Shown piece by piece: positions 7,498 through 16,165 of a stretch of DNA of 64,000 bases (its first letter is position 1; every line of letters begins with the position of its first letter). The stretch covers positions 496,001 to 560,000 of the forward strand of contig NZ_RIZG01000001.1 of NCBI RefSeq assembly GCF_003721245.1, given 5' to 3'. Position numbers and translations under genes: made by a program. The DNA is from Marinomonas hwangdonensis (GTDB taxonomy: Bacteria > Pseudomonadota > Gammaproteobacteria > Pseudomonadales > Marinomonadaceae). The notes under the pieces are model-generated. The model was not told the DNA's origin. It saw only the letters and a program-made list of their open reading frames with translations, and did no database searches.

Positions 7498-9039
7498 ATG
7501 TCTCTACCTGCCGAAAAAATATCTTTAGCTTTTAAAGAAAATGAATCTACATTTGAGTCAATATCTAAAAGGCAGTCTCAAGAGTTAGTAATCGGTTTAT
7601 GTGGTACGGTTGGAGCGGGTTTAAAAGCTATTAATAGTAAACTTAAGGAAACTCTAGAAGCATATGAGTATGAAGTTGTTGAAATCGGTCTAAGTGATGT
7701 TATTCGTGAGTATTATAAGTTAGGGTTGTTATCAGGAGTTCAAAGGTATACTGAGCTTCAGGACAAAGGCAATGAAATGCGTCGGGAATTTGGTTCTGAC
7801 ATATTAGCTCGTATTGCAATTTCGAAGATAAGCAAATCAAGAGTTGTTAGTGGAAATGTTGAAAAAGACACAATTAAAACAGGGACTCGCAGAGCTTATA
7901 TAATTAATCAGCTTAAAAATGACCAAGAGGTTAAGTATTTAAAACAAGCTTATGGAAATATTTTTTATCTTGTAGGTGTTTTGAAAGGTGAAAAACAAAG
8001 AATAAAAGAACTTACTCGTGAACAATTAAATCTTCCGGATATTGTTGCATTATTAGAAAGAGATAGAAAAGAGAGTGCTTCAACAGGTCAGCAACTAGAG
8101 AAAACAATTCAAAAATCTGATTATTTCATTAATAACTCTAGTGAAGCAAATATGATTGAGTTAAGTGTTAAGCGCTTTTTAAAGTTAGTGCATGGATCTA
8201 ATGTAATCACACCGACAGTTGATGAGAAAGGAATGTATGCTGCCTATTCTGCATCTTTAGAATCAGCTTGTATGTCACGTCAAGTTGGAGCTGCAATTTT
8301 AGATGATGAAGGTGGGATTGTTTCTACTGGTAGAAATGATGTGCCTAAAGCTCATGGTGGTTTATATTCTGATGGTAATAAGGATCTACGCTGCTATAAT
8401 TATGAAGAAAAAAGATGTAGTAATGATTTTCATAAATCTGTTCTAGAAAGTGAAATTAGAAAGATTGTAGAAACCTCCTTGCGAAGTGAAATTGATAAAG
8501 ATGTTCAAGAATTATCTGAATTAATCTCTAATAAGATCATGAAAGAAAGCAAAGCTAAATCACTTATTGAATACTCTAGGGCTGTACATGCTGAAATGGA
8601 TGCAATAACAAGCTTAGCTCGGAACTCTTCATTAAGTTCTGTTGATAAAATTCTTTATACTACTACTTATCCGTGCCATGTTTGTGCGAGACATATTGTT
8701 GCTGCAGGTATAAAAAGGGTTGTTTATATCGAACCATATGAAAAAAGCTTAGCCCTTGATTTGCATTCTGATGCTATTGAACACAAAGAACCTAAATTGG
8801 ATGATAATTCATCAATAGCTTCTAAGGGTAATAAAGTTTTTTTCGAAAATTTTACAGGTGTTTCTCCTTTTAGATACTCAAAGTTTTTTTCTGCTGGTAA
8901 GCGTAAAAACAATGACGGAGAATTAATCGCCAGTGATGCTAGAGGGAGTGGCCATGTTGACTCTCAGCTTATGGATGGTTACTTTCATTATGAGCTCAAA
9001 ACGATATATGATCTAAATGAAACTTTCCAACAGTTATAA
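7498..9039 (+). CDS. avcD: AvcD-type anti-phage deoxycytidylate deaminase
   Basis: A 513-residue two-domain protein. The N-terminal part (about 28-220) is P-loop kinase-like with a glycine-rich loop at 33-43 (GLCGTVGAGLK). The C-terminal part carries the zinc cytidine-deaminase signature, HAE at about 364-366 and P392-C393-x-x-C396 (YPCHVCARHI). This architecture is that of AvcD/anti-phage dCTP deaminases, which on infection convert dCTP/dCMP to uracil forms and starve phage replication. AvcD is normally restrained by the upstream AvcI RNA. GGAG precedes the ATG. Low GC compared with the phage core marks it as cargo. An ordinary dCMP deaminase would be much shorter. Confidence 0.85.
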   Translation: MSLPAEKISLAFKENESTFESISKRQSQELVIGLCGTVGAGLKAINSKLKETLEAYEYEVVEIGLSDVIREYYKLGLLSGVQRYTELQDKGNEMRREFGSDILARIAISKISKSRVVSGNVEKDTIKTGTRRAYIINQLKNDQEVKYLKQAYGNIFYLVGVLKGEKQRIKELTREQLNLPDIVALLERDRKESASTGQQLEKTIQKSDYFINNSSEANMIELSVKRFLKLVHGSNVITPTVDEKGMYAAYSASLESACMSRQVGAAILDDEGGIVSTGRNDVPKAHGGLYSDGNKDLRCYNYEEKRCSNDFHKSVLESEIRKIVETSLRSEIDKDVQELSELISNKIMKESKAKSLIEYSRAVHAEMDAITSLARNSSLSSVDKILYTTTYPCHVCARHIVAAGIKRVVYIEPYEKSLALDLHSDAIEHKEPKLDDNSSIASKGNKVFFENFTGVSPFRYSKFFSAGKRKNNDGELIASDARGSGHVDSQLMDGYFHYELKTIYDLNETFQQL

Positions 9040-9078
9040 GCTTTAAATATTTAAGATAAAACTGTCTCATAGAAGTGG

Positions 9079-9117
9079 CCGCCAATAGTTGAACAATTCA
9101 ATTGCTGGCGGTTTTTT
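9079..9117 (+). terminator. terminator after avcD
   Basis: CCGCCA (9079-9084) pairs with TGGCGG (9106-9111), with further pairing of GTTGAA/TTCAAT inside and six T after. It separates avcD from the converging leftward operon. Confidence 0.8.
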
Positions 9118-9133
9118 GTGGCTGCTGATTACT

Positions 9134-9424
9134 TCAATGCTTGGTGGTGATTTTTTGAGCCAGTGCCCAGGACATTACGTCGCTGGCGACCCAACGCCAG
9201 TTGGTGCGGTTCTCTGAGCCACCTACGTTTCTTGCTTGTGGGAAGGTACGCTTGCAGGCAACGTCACCCATGAATTTTTTCTTTGATAACCCAAGGTAAG
9301 CAGCGCATTCGTCGGCCCCCCATAGGGTTTTGTTGTCTGCTACTTTGGGTTTGCTTAGGGTTTGTATTAGCAGCTCGATCTTTTCAGCAAGAGAAGCTTC
9401 AATTTTATTAATATCTGAATTCAT
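9134..9424 (-). CDS. AlpA/excisionase-like helix-turn-helix protein
   Basis: A 96-residue protein. Residues about 35-90 (WGADECAAYLGLSKKKF ... ARNVGGSENRTNWRW) match the winged-helix pattern of AlpA/MerR-like excisionases and small phage regulators. It is the last gene of the leftward early operon, closest to the integrase side, where lambdoid phages often place xis. It may act as recombination directionality factor or as a regulator of int. Family fold is fairly clear, function inferred. Confidence 0.65.
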   Translation of the reverse strand: MNSDINKIEASLAEKIELLIQTLSKPKVADNKTLWGADECAAYLGLSKKKFMGDVACKRTFPQARNVGGSENRTNWRWVASDVMSWALAQKITTKH

Positions 9425-9441
9425 CTTATTCTCCTATGGCT

Positions 9442-11055
9442 TTATGCTGCTTTGGTTTGTTTTGTGGTTTGTGCTGTGTGTGTGTTTGCTTTAACTAGCG
9501 CAGCGGCAAGTAGTGGGCAAACAGAGTTCCCGCACATTCGCACTTGGGCAGCTTTAGAAAGCTTTGTACCATCGCTTAACTGGTCAATAATGTACGAATC
9601 TGGAAAGCCTTGGGCGCGGTAAAGCTCTCTTGGTGACAACATACGCATTCCAATATCAACGATCTGGTAGTCTTCACCGTGAATCGTGACAAGGCCGAAA
9701 CGGTCTTTTGTTGTTACTGTGTGCAATGGTTCATCAAGGGAGCAACCTTCGCCCGTACCATAATACTTAACAAGAAATGCGCGAACCTCGCCAATATGGT
9801 TGCCGCCAGCCGTTATTGTTGGTACCGGATCAGAAACGGGCGATCCGTAATTGTTGTTGCGCATTTTAATTAAATGACTTGTTACAAGTGCATGATGATC
9901 GACGGTTGTAACTGTGTCTGTCGGTGAATGCATATTGATTCCTGATCCTGTGTAATTGCCGCCATAGTGCTTGGCTAAAAACGCAGTAACGACTTGTGAA
10001 TGATTTTGTGTAGTGATCGTGTTAAGTGGAACGTTTGCAGATTTTGGCTTTCCTGCATATTCTGGTCCGCCAGCACCAACAATAAATGGAGATAACTTTG
10101 CATGAACTAAAGCAAAATGACCGCCTTTTACTTGGGCGCAAATAGTGCGCACCGGCTCGTCTATTGGCATGTTGCGCTGATTACTGGCGTTGGCATGCTC
10201 TGTAATAAATGACGGCACCACGAATGGCTTGTCAGATTCAATCACAAAGCGCTGCAAGCCCTTGGCGATGCGCTTTAATGTGTTCTCAGCAAGAGGGCGC
10301 TTGCGGTCAAAAATACTAGGACATGGCAGTGACCAATCGATAATGTCTGCAGCAGTCATCCAAGGCTTCAACTTGCCATTTAACTTTCCAGCTTGCACTT
10401 TTAATGATTTCGGGTCGCCGTGTGTTGGTGTTATCCATGCGATTGGCTGGCCATCACAACGGGCAATTAGAAAGAAACGCTTCCTAGTTGTCGGTACGCC
10501 ATAATCACTTGCGCGTAGCTCGTTCCATTCAACTTTGTAACCAAGCTTAATTAATTCCCTGACAAAATTTTTAAAGGTCTTGCCTTTTTGGCTTTCTCCT
10601 TTTTGATTTAACAGAGGTTCACCGTCTTTTACTGGTCCCCACGTTTTAAATTCTTCGACGTTTTCTAGCATGATGATTTTAGGTCTAACAGTTGCCGCCC
10701 ACCGAACAGCAACCCATGCCAAGCCACGAATGTTTTTATCAACCGGCTTGCCGCCTTTCGCTTTTGAAAAGTGTTTACAGTCAGGGCTAAACCAAGCGAC
10801 CGCGACAGGGCGACCTTTGCACACTTTTGCAGGGTTAATATCCCAAACAGATTCACAATAATGAATCGTGTCCGGATGGTTTTCCGCGTGTGTCTTGATC
10901 GCAATTTCATCATGGTTGATTGCGATATCAACAGGGCGGCCTAATGCCATTTCTAGGCCAGTAGAAGCACCGCCACCGCCTGCGAAATTGTCTACGATAA
11001 GCTCTTGAGGTAGGTGTAAATCTAATTGGCCGTGTTGGGCGTTGAAAAAATGCAT
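9442..11055 (-). CDS. phage C5-cytosine DNA methyltransferase
   Basis: A 537-residue modification enzyme transferring methyl from SAM to cytosine C5. Motif I is DNFAGGGGASTG (22-33), catalytic motif IV is SPDCKHFSKAKGG with Cys93, motif VI is ENVEEF (131-136), and the C-terminal SPRELYRAQGFP and GNSV motifs IX-X are present. The target-recognition region contains several imperfect repeats of a P-x-x-T-I-T/T-V-T-T plus LVxAFL unit. No restriction partner is next to it, so it likely protects phage DNA from host restriction. Ends 3 bp before the adjoining ASCH-like gene in the leftward operon. Confidence 0.93.
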   Translation of the reverse strand: MHFFNAQHGQLDLHLPQELIVDNFAGGGGASTGLEMALGRPVDIAINHDEIAIKTHAENHPDTIHYCESVWDINPAKVCKGRPVAVAWFSPDCKHFSKAKGGKPVDKNIRGLAWVAVRWAATVRPKIIMLENVEEFKTWGPVKDGEPLLNQKGESQKGKTFKNFVRELIKLGYKVEWNELRASDYGVPTTRKRFFLIARCDGQPIAWITPTHGDPKSLKVQAGKLNGKLKPWMTAADIIDWSLPCPSIFDRKRPLAENTLKRIAKGLQRFVIESDKPFVVPSFITEHANASNQRNMPIDEPVRTICAQVKGGHFALVHAKLSPFIVGAGGPEYAGKPKSANVPLNTITTQNHSQVVTAFLAKHYGGNYTGSGINMHSPTDTVTTVDHHALVTSHLIKMRNNNYGSPVSDPVPTITAGGNHIGEVRAFLVKYYGTGEGCSLDEPLHTVTTKDRFGLVTIHGEDYQIVDIGMRMLSPRELYRAQGFPDSYIIDQLSDGTKLSKAAQVRMCGNSVCPLLAAALVKANTHTAQTTKQTKAA

Positions 11056-11057
11056 GA

Positions 11058-11696
11058 TTATTCTCCCTGTTTGGCTGTCTTCAGTTCAGCAATTTTGAAT
11101 TCAATTACCCATACCCAAGGGTTGGCTATAACGCTTTTTTCTTCGCTTTCTGCGTAAATCGAATCCCACAAATTCATGAATTCGCTATAGCCTGACTGCC
11201 CTCCAGTAACGTCATCGTCGTACCCTTCGCAACCTTCTGCCCAGGCGTCTTCTTCAGTTATATCTTGGACTCGCTCAATGCGTATATTGGTGACTTCCAG
11301 AAATAAGCGGCAAGTCCAGTGAGGCATTTTATGTGGCTCGATCCACTGCATTGGGAGCTCGTTTCCATTGCAGTCATAGCAGCTTGGTATTCTTGGATCT
11401 GTTGCTTTGTATACAACGGATTCATGAGGGGTGCCGCCAACATTTCGTATGTGTTTCCCGAAAGCTTCACGTACCCATAATCGGTCGCCTGGCTTTCCAA
11501 AAGGGCAGCATTTGCTTAAGTATTTTTCTATTGTTTCTGTGAAAGTTGTTTCTTTACCGAACAACTTTCCATCCCAAGACACATTTCTTCCATCAACTTT
11601 AGGTTGTAGTTTTATAGGTCGACGCGTCTGGGTTTTGCGGCCATCTAGGATGGCTTTCACCATGTCGGTGTTGAATAGAATAGGGAGCTCTTTCAT
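11058..11696 (-). CDS. ASCH-like phage protein
   Basis: A 212-residue protein beginning PILFNTDMVKAILDGRKTQT, followed by an RRP triplet, a start shared by many phage accessory proteins with an ASCH/PUA-like RNA- or nucleotide-binding fold. Downstream are GDRLWVREAFG and a W-rich C-terminus (NPWVWVIEF), also typical. Function in phages is not established. Its TGA/ATG overlap with the downstream methyltransferase region and with the 87-residue gene upstream indicates one operon. Confidence 0.6.
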   Translation of the reverse strand: MKELPILFNTDMVKAILDGRKTQTRRPIKLQPKVDGRNVSWDGKLFGKETTFTETIEKYLSKCCPFGKPGDRLWVREAFGKHIRNVGGTPHESVVYKATDPRIPSCYDCNGNELPMQWIEPHKMPHWTCRLFLEVTNIRIERVQDITEEDAWAEGCEGYDDDVTGGQSGYSEFMNLWDSIYAESEEKSVIANPWVWVIEFKIAELKTAKQGE

Positions 11697-11956
11697 GCTG
11701 CTTGCTCCAATGCTGTACGGTATGAGTAACGACTACCTTGGCTCATAAGTCGCTTGATAGTTTCATTCGCACGAATACTATCTTCTTGGCTCATGCCGTT
11801 TTCTATTGCTGCATAAATAAGCTTTATTTCGGCTTCTACAGCATCACCGTATACGTCATGAAAGTTTTTGCTTTCTGGTGTGTAATTCGACAAACGAAAG
11901 GCGGCATTAAGCGCCTCATTTGCTAGTTTAAGAGTCATTTTGTTTACCTTTGGCAA
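11693..11956 (-). CDS. small hypothetical phage protein
   Basis: 87 residues, helical and polar, overlapping the ASCH-like gene by 4 bp. The text YGDAVEAEIKLIYAAIENGM suggests a helical bundle. No family recognised; kept because of tight operon packing. Confidence 0.5.
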   Translation of the reverse strand: MPKVNKMTLKLANEALNAAFRLSNYTPESKNFHDVYGDAVEAEIKLIYAAIENGMSQEDSIRANETIKRLMSQGSRYSYRTALEQAA

Positions 11957-11986
11957 GTTGGTTTGAGAAATGAAGAGGGCGCTAAT

Positions 11987-12097
11987 GGGCGCTTTGAATT
12001 GCAGCCAAACCCAAGCTACTTATGGGCGCTGTGCCAAGCTAGGTGTGGCACCACCTACTGGCTGCAAATCAAAGAGCCCACCGGTGTGTTGGTGGGC
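11987..12097 (-). other. strongly structured intergenic element in the leftward early operon
   Basis: A 21-bp imperfect inverted repeat (11987-12007 against 12059-12079, 19 of 21 positions pairing) encloses a 51-nt loop. Inside the loop is a perfect GTGCCA/TGGCAC hairpin. A third stem, GCCCACC (12076-12082) with GGTGGGC (12091-12097), shares bases with the outer arm and would compete with it. The gap between the TerB-like gene and the 87-residue gene holds no ORF. This could be a regulatory RNA, attenuator or processing site; orientation is assumed from the operon. Confidence 0.5.
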
Positions 12098-12107
12098 TAG
12101 AGGTTAT

Positions 12108-12539
12108 TTAGATATAGCTGTCTGGGTTGAGACCAAACTGTTTGCCTATTTCTTTTAATACAGCAATTTCTTTCTCATCAATCTCACCATCTGCATCAGC
12201 AATTTCAATGGCGATAATGAATGCTTCGATTTTCTGTTCTTCGTCGGCCGATACATCGGCAAGCTCTTTCATTAACTTCATTTTGGCAATGCGTTTGCCG
12301 CTTTCGTACATAGCGCTGTATTTGTCGATAGTTGAGCCAATGTCAGAGCCGAAGTGTTTCAGGTTGTCGTTACTCTCGATAATGTCCTGAAGTTTTAAGA
12401 GTTCGTCGGGAGAGCAATCTCCATCGGCATAAGCAACTAGAATCGCACCTGCAACAATAGCTTCCATCAGGTCGCGGTTTTCTACCTTGTGAAGCGTTAC
12501 TTTTGCGGCAGCAGTTTTTTTCTTGAAAAATTTAAGCAT
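12108..12539 (-). CDS. TerB-like (tellurite-resistance family) protein
   Basis: A 143-residue protein. Paired acidic helices AYADGDCSPDELLKL and ADADGEIDEKEIAVLKEI match the TerB fold, an all-helical domain with conserved acidic residues thought to bind metal. TerB domains are linked to stress and phage-response systems. Here it is a single-domain copy inside the phage early operon with no other ter genes. Role unknown. Confidence 0.75.
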   Translation of the reverse strand: MLKFFKKKTAAAKVTLHKVENRDLMEAIVAGAILVAYADGDCSPDELLKLQDIIESNDNLKHFGSDIGSTIDKYSAMYESGKRIAKMKLMKELADVSADEEQKIEAFIIAIEIADADGEIDEKEIAVLKEIGKQFGLNPDSYI

Positions 12540-12562
12540 GATATTTTCCTTTAAGGTTTTGG

Positions 12563-12781
12563 TTAATTAACTCGGTAGACTTCGGAAGGTATCCAGTTAT
12601 CGTTGTGCTTGATTAGGCACCCACCACGTATGGTGTACTTGGATTCGATTGTGCTATCAGCCCACTTTGCGTAGCAGCTGTAGCGGTTTTGCACGTAGTT
12701 AGTCGCTTTAAAAGCGAAAAAGACGAGCAAAAAAATGATTAGGGCTATTGCCCAAACCGGCATTTTTTTAAGGAGTTTCAT
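12563..12781 (-). CDS. small single-pass membrane protein
   Basis: About 72 residues from the ATG at 12781, chosen because AAGGAT lies just upstream; a longer in-frame start at 12874 has no such site. One hydrophobic helix (VWAIALIIFLLVFFAF) near the N-terminus is followed by a short extramembrane domain with two cysteines. Function not recognised. Confidence 0.55.
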   Translation of the reverse strand: MKLLKKMPVWAIALIIFLLVFFAFKATNYVQNRYSCYAKWADSTIESKYTIRGGCLIKHNDNWIPSEVYRVN

Positions 12782-12987
12782 TTTTATCCTTGGCTGCTTT
12801 GGGTTAAGGGTTCGCACTGACGTAGCGGGCACGGCTTTGCCTGCGGGGTAGGGTTTATTGAGGCACCTCCGCATCTAAGCTGCTAAATAGATATTGGTCG
12901 TTCTGTGTGGCGCGTCTATGGCTAGCTGCACTCGCGCCTGGCTGTGTTTAGATGGTGAGTTGTTTAACGACGGTCACGCTGGCCGTC

Positions 12988-13650
12988 TTAGTTAAAAGGT
13001 ATGTCGTCGTCAAAGTCGTCGAAGTTGGGCGCCTGCTGTGGGCGCTGCTGCTGTGGCGCGGCCTGACGTTGATTGCTGGCTTGGGGTTGGCCTTGTGGCT
13101 GATTGAATCCACCTTGTTGTGCACCGCCTTGAGCATTGGCATAACCATTGTTCGGCTGGTTCCCCCATGAGCCGTAGCTTTGCGGCTGAGCCTGCTGGTT
13201 ATTTTGTTGCTGTGGTCGCTGTTGGTTCTGACCATAGCCGCCTTGCTGTGGCGCTTGACCATAACCGCCTTGTTGCTGATTCCCGCCTTGAGTCCCGCCA
13301 TCACTACGACTATCAAGCAACTGCATTTCATTTGCTATAATCTCGGTCGTGTAGCGCTTAATGCCGTCTTTTTCCCACTCTCGAGTACGCAAAGAGCCTT
13401 CAACATAGACCTTGGTACCTTTCTTGATGAAGTCACCTGCAATCTGACCAAGACGGAAATTACCGCGATCCATGAAAGCGATACGGTGCCATTCCGTTCG
13501 TTCTTGCATTTCACCGCTTTGCTTGTCGCGCCAACTTTCTGTTGTTGCTATGTTAACGGTTGCCACGGCTGCGCCTGATGGCATGTAACGAACTTCGGCA
13601 TCGTTGCCAGCGTTGCCAATCAAGATGACTTTATTCACCCCCCTTGCCAT
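12988..13650 (-). CDS. ssb: single-stranded DNA-binding protein
   Basis: A 220-residue SSB. The OB-fold domain covers about 1-112 ([20 protein letters not shown] ... [11 protein letters not shown]), then a long Gln/Gly/Asn-rich linker and the acidic tail [13 protein letters not shown] coats ssDNA in replication and recombination and recruits partners through its C-terminal tail. Unusually, an Asn follows the normally terminal Phe. It belongs with the RecE-like nuclease and annealing protein in the leftward operon. The start overlaps the stop of the 68-residue gene by one base. Confidence 0.95.
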   Translation of the reverse strand: MARGVNKVILIGNAGNDAEVRYMPSGAAVATVNIATTESWRDKQSGEMQERTEWHRIAFMDRGNFRLGQIAGDFIKKGTKVYVEGSLRTREWEKDGIKRYTTEIIANEMQLLDSRSDGGTQGGNQQQGGYGQAPQQGGYGQNQQRPQQQNNQQAQPQSYGSWGNQPNNGYANAQGGAQQGGFNQPQGQPQASNQRQAAPQQQRPQQAPNFDDFDDDIPFN

Positions 13651-13856
13651 TAGTGCACCTCACTCTTGTTTGGTTTTTGCTTTAAGCGATTGCCTAGTTT
13701 GCCGTTAATCGTAAAGCCTCCATGTTTGGCTTGTTGATCACGACCGTGCTGTATTTCATTGCGCTTAATCTTTCCGCCAGCCTTCAAAAAAGCCGCTGTT
13801 TGAGCGGCTATCATTTTTTGAAGTTCACGTAATTTGGTGGTTGACCTGTGGTTCAT
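13650..13856 (-). CDS. small basic hypothetical protein
   Basis: 68 residues, rich in Lys/Arg/Gln, between csrA and ssb, overlapping both neighbours by 1-4 bp. The overlap argues for translation as part of the operon. A nucleic-acid-binding role would fit the charge, but no motif is recognised. Confidence 0.5.
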   Translation of the reverse strand: MNHRSTTKLRELQKMIAAQTAAFLKAGGKIKRNEIQHGRDQQAKHGGFTINGKLGNRLKQKPNKSEVH

Positions 13857-14050
13857 GCTGCACCCCCATGTAACCCCTGTTTTTCTTGCTGAATGCGGTT
13901 GTAAATCTCTTCGCGATGAACCGCCACTTCTTTGGGTGCGTTTACGCCAATCCGAACCTGGTTGCCTTTAACGCCTAAAATGGTGACTTCAATTTCTCGG
14001 TTGTCACCAAAAACCAATGTCTCTCCAAGTCTTCTCGATAAAATCAACAT
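13853..14050 (-). CDS. csrA: phage-encoded CsrA/RsmA translational regulator
   Basis: A 65-residue CsrA homologue ([37 protein letters not shown]). The first strand LILSRR and the VHREEI segment with the RNA-contacting Arg (about residue 44) are intact, so it should bind GGA motifs in mRNA leaders. Host CsrA is controlled by the Gac system, whose regulator gene lies just left of this prophage. The phage copy could repress host or phage mRNAs or titrate Gac-controlled small RNAs. It is translationally coupled (ATGA-type overlap) to the 68-residue gene. Confidence 0.95.
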   Translation of the reverse strand: MLILSRRLGETLVFGDNREIEVTILGVKGNQVRIGVNAPKEVAVHREEIYNRIQQEKQGLHGGAA

Positions 14051-14087
14051 AGCTAAATTCCTTCTTTAAAATGTGTGGGTTGTGGGT

Positions 14088-15272
14088 TTAGAACTGGTTC
14101 CAGACGTAAACGCGACCAGAAGCGCCATCGGCAATGGCCACGCGCCCTTGATTTTTTGTCCAAATATCAACGAGGGTACCTTGATTGGCACTGGCAGAAA
14201 GAGCCGCCTGAAAAGCTTCCTCTCTCGATGTATGAACTCGATTTAACATTTCCATTGAGCCGTTTGGTGTGAATATCACGTCCACCTGTTCGGCTTGGTG
14301 CTGCACTGGCGCTGGTTGCTGCATCGCTCTTAGCTGATGTTCCATTTCACTGATTTTGCGCTGTTCTTCGCTATGATTGCCTTCTGCATAAGGTAGGGCT
14401 TCTTTCGCTTGCTTGAGTCGTACCTCTAGCTGCTCTTGCTGTGTTGGTGGTGCGAATCTTTGCGGCACTGGCTCGGCCTGCTGTACGGGTTCTGGCGCGG
14501 CTTCTTGTTGTGTCCTTTGTTGTTCTTCTGCCACCTGGCGACGTGTCGCTTCTTCGGTTGCGGCTTGGCGTTTTAGCTCTGAAGTCATCATGTGAGCGAG
14601 CTTTCCAGCATAGGATGCTTCAGCATCAAACAAGAAACTTTCAACGTGCTCGCGTGTAAGTGGTGCTTTTAAACCCTCTTTGTAGGATTGGTTTTCAAGT
14701 AATAAAAGGCGCTTTTCCGTTTGGTCCTGCAAGCGACGGTTGTTGTCGATTAGTGATTGAAGATCGCGCAAGGTGGCGGCTGTTAGATTGTCCTTATCTG
14801 TTAATGCGGTTAGCTTAACTAGCTTATCGATAGGTGCATTGCGGAACTCTTCTTGCACTTCGAGCTGGTCCCAAAGCTCTAGGCGTTTTTCTTCAATAGC
14901 ATTACGCACAACCACCTTGCGCTCGTCTTCAAACTTTTTGATCTGAGCGGTTAGCTTTTCGCGTGACTCTAAAATCTCGGTTACTATGTCAGCTACCTCT
15001 AAGCCAAGGTCGTCAACCGGCTTAGTAACCAGGGCAGCGGCTTCTTTGAATCGATCTTTGAGCGACTTCGCTTGACCATTCAAATCAGCGGCCAATGCTT
15101 TGGCGTCTTTCACTGTGTCTACGGTAACAACGAGGTCGTATTTCTTCAGCTCGTTGCGAATGTTTTGGCGGAATTCCTGCAAGTTGAACTGGATTTTTGC
15201 AGGGACGGAAGAAAGCAAAACCAACTCAGTAGTTGGCGCTTGGGTTTCGGTTTGTAGTGCTGCGTTAGACAT
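14088..15272 (-). CDS. DUF1351-like coiled-coil phage protein
   Basis: A 394-residue protein. The first ~230 residues (FNLQEFRQNIRNELKKYDLV, then a long helix with SREKLTAQIKKFEDER) look like DUF1351, commonly found in phages beside RecT/YqaJ-type recombination genes. A Gln/Glu-rich linker and a C-terminal segment ending SGRVYVWNQF follow. It probably assists the recombination module; biochemical role is unknown. It lies between the annealing-protein candidate and csrA. Confidence 0.6.
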   Translation of the reverse strand: MSNAALQTETQAPTTELVLLSSVPAKIQFNLQEFRQNIRNELKKYDLVVTVDTVKDAKALAADLNGQAKSLKDRFKEAAALVTKPVDDLGLEVADIVTEILESREKLTAQIKKFEDERKVVVRNAIEEKRLELWDQLEVQEEFRNAPIDKLVKLTALTDKDNLTAATLRDLQSLIDNNRRLQDQTEKRLLLLENQSYKEGLKAPLTREHVESFLFDAEASYAGKLAHMMTSELKRQAATEEATRRQVAEEQQRTQQEAAPEPVQQAEPVPQRFAPPTQQEQLEVRLKQAKEALPYAEGNHSEEQRKISEMEHQLRAMQQPAPVQHQAEQVDVIFTPNGSMEMLNRVHTSREEAFQAALSASANQGTLVDIWTKNQGRVAIADGASGRVYVWNQF

Positions 15273-15291
15273 GGCGTGTGCTCCTGATTTT

Positions 15292-16158
15292 CTAATTGGT
15301 TTTCAAGCTGCTTTTAAGGCTTGTACTTTTCGTCTGGCTTTCTTCTTTGCCGCCAAAGTAGTCGCTGACTCTGGCGCCTTGTTTGATGGCGTTGAATACG
15401 CCAAAGAGTTCTGTTAAGTCATCAACACTACAGTCATCGACGTTGTGCCCAATGTATGCGGTGATCTGATCGGGGCGGATGCCAAGCTCACCAAATTCCA
15501 CAATCATCTGACTTATTTTTGAGCTCATGGACTCTGTGTTGTTACCGGCTAGCGTTTTTCTGCATTCGGCCAAACCCATTTCAACGAACGTCTTGGGTAC
15601 GATCGCCAGAATTCGTCCACGCATTTGCTTGCTCGCTACGTTAGCAATGCGGTTATCAATATCCGCTTGATCGCGCAATGGCTTAGGGCCAGTCTTGGTG
15701 TCACGAATGTGCTCGACTGTGATTTGCCGCTTGCTGACATTGTTTTTCTCTTTGTCCCAAGCAAACACCTCAATCTCTGATTTCCCTTTGCTGCGCGACA
15801 GTTCACGGTGTCCGTATTCAAAGTTGCCGTAACAGCGAGCTACTTCTTCAGCAAAACGGATAGAGGGGCCACTGCCACGATTAGGAACTGAGTAGAAAGC
15901 GGATTTTGCAAAGTCCCAATTTTTGCAGGCTTCAACTAATTCGCTTAACGCTTCACTGTTTGAGCGGGGAAACATCTTGGCTAGTTGAATTTGACCACGG
16001 GCCTCAGCAATAGCGCGTTGCTGTTCAATGGCAATCGAACCAGTGTTGGCGCTTTCGTTTTGAGTTTGAGGTGGTGCTTGGTTGAAGGGGTTGGAATGGT
16101 TTTGCTGTGCTGTGTTTTGCGGATAGCGACTTTGATCTTGATATATTCCATTACTCAT
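15292..16158 (-). CDS. putative single-strand annealing / recombination protein
   Basis: A 288-residue protein with a disordered Asn/Gln-rich N-terminus (about 1-45) and a folded core (AKMFPRSNSEALSEL, then ADIDNRIANVASKQMRGRIL). Proteins of this type sit in phage early operons between a PD-(D/E)XK nuclease and an SSB, exactly as here, which supports a RecT/Bet-like annealing role. The family signature itself is not one I can name with certainty. It is 7 bp from the nuclease gene. Confidence 0.5.
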   Translation of the reverse strand: MSNGIYQDQSRYPQNTAQQNHSNPFNQAPPQTQNESANTGSIAIEQQRAIAEARGQIQLAKMFPRSNSEALSELVEACKNWDFAKSAFYSVPNRGSGPSIRFAEEVARCYGNFEYGHRELSRSKGKSEIEVFAWDKEKNNVSKRQITVEHIRDTKTGPKPLRDQADIDNRIANVASKQMRGRILAIVPKTFVEMGLAECRKTLAGNNTESMSSKISQMIVEFGELGIRPDQITAYIGHNVDDCSVDDLTELFGVFNAIKQGARVSDYFGGKEESQTKSTSLKSSLKTN

Positions 16159-16165
16159 AATCTTC

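Noticed and set aside
12948-13340. Long ORFs antisense to ssb
   Set aside because: Low-complexity shadow of the Gln/Gly-rich linker of SSB; SSB on the minus strand is unmistakable.
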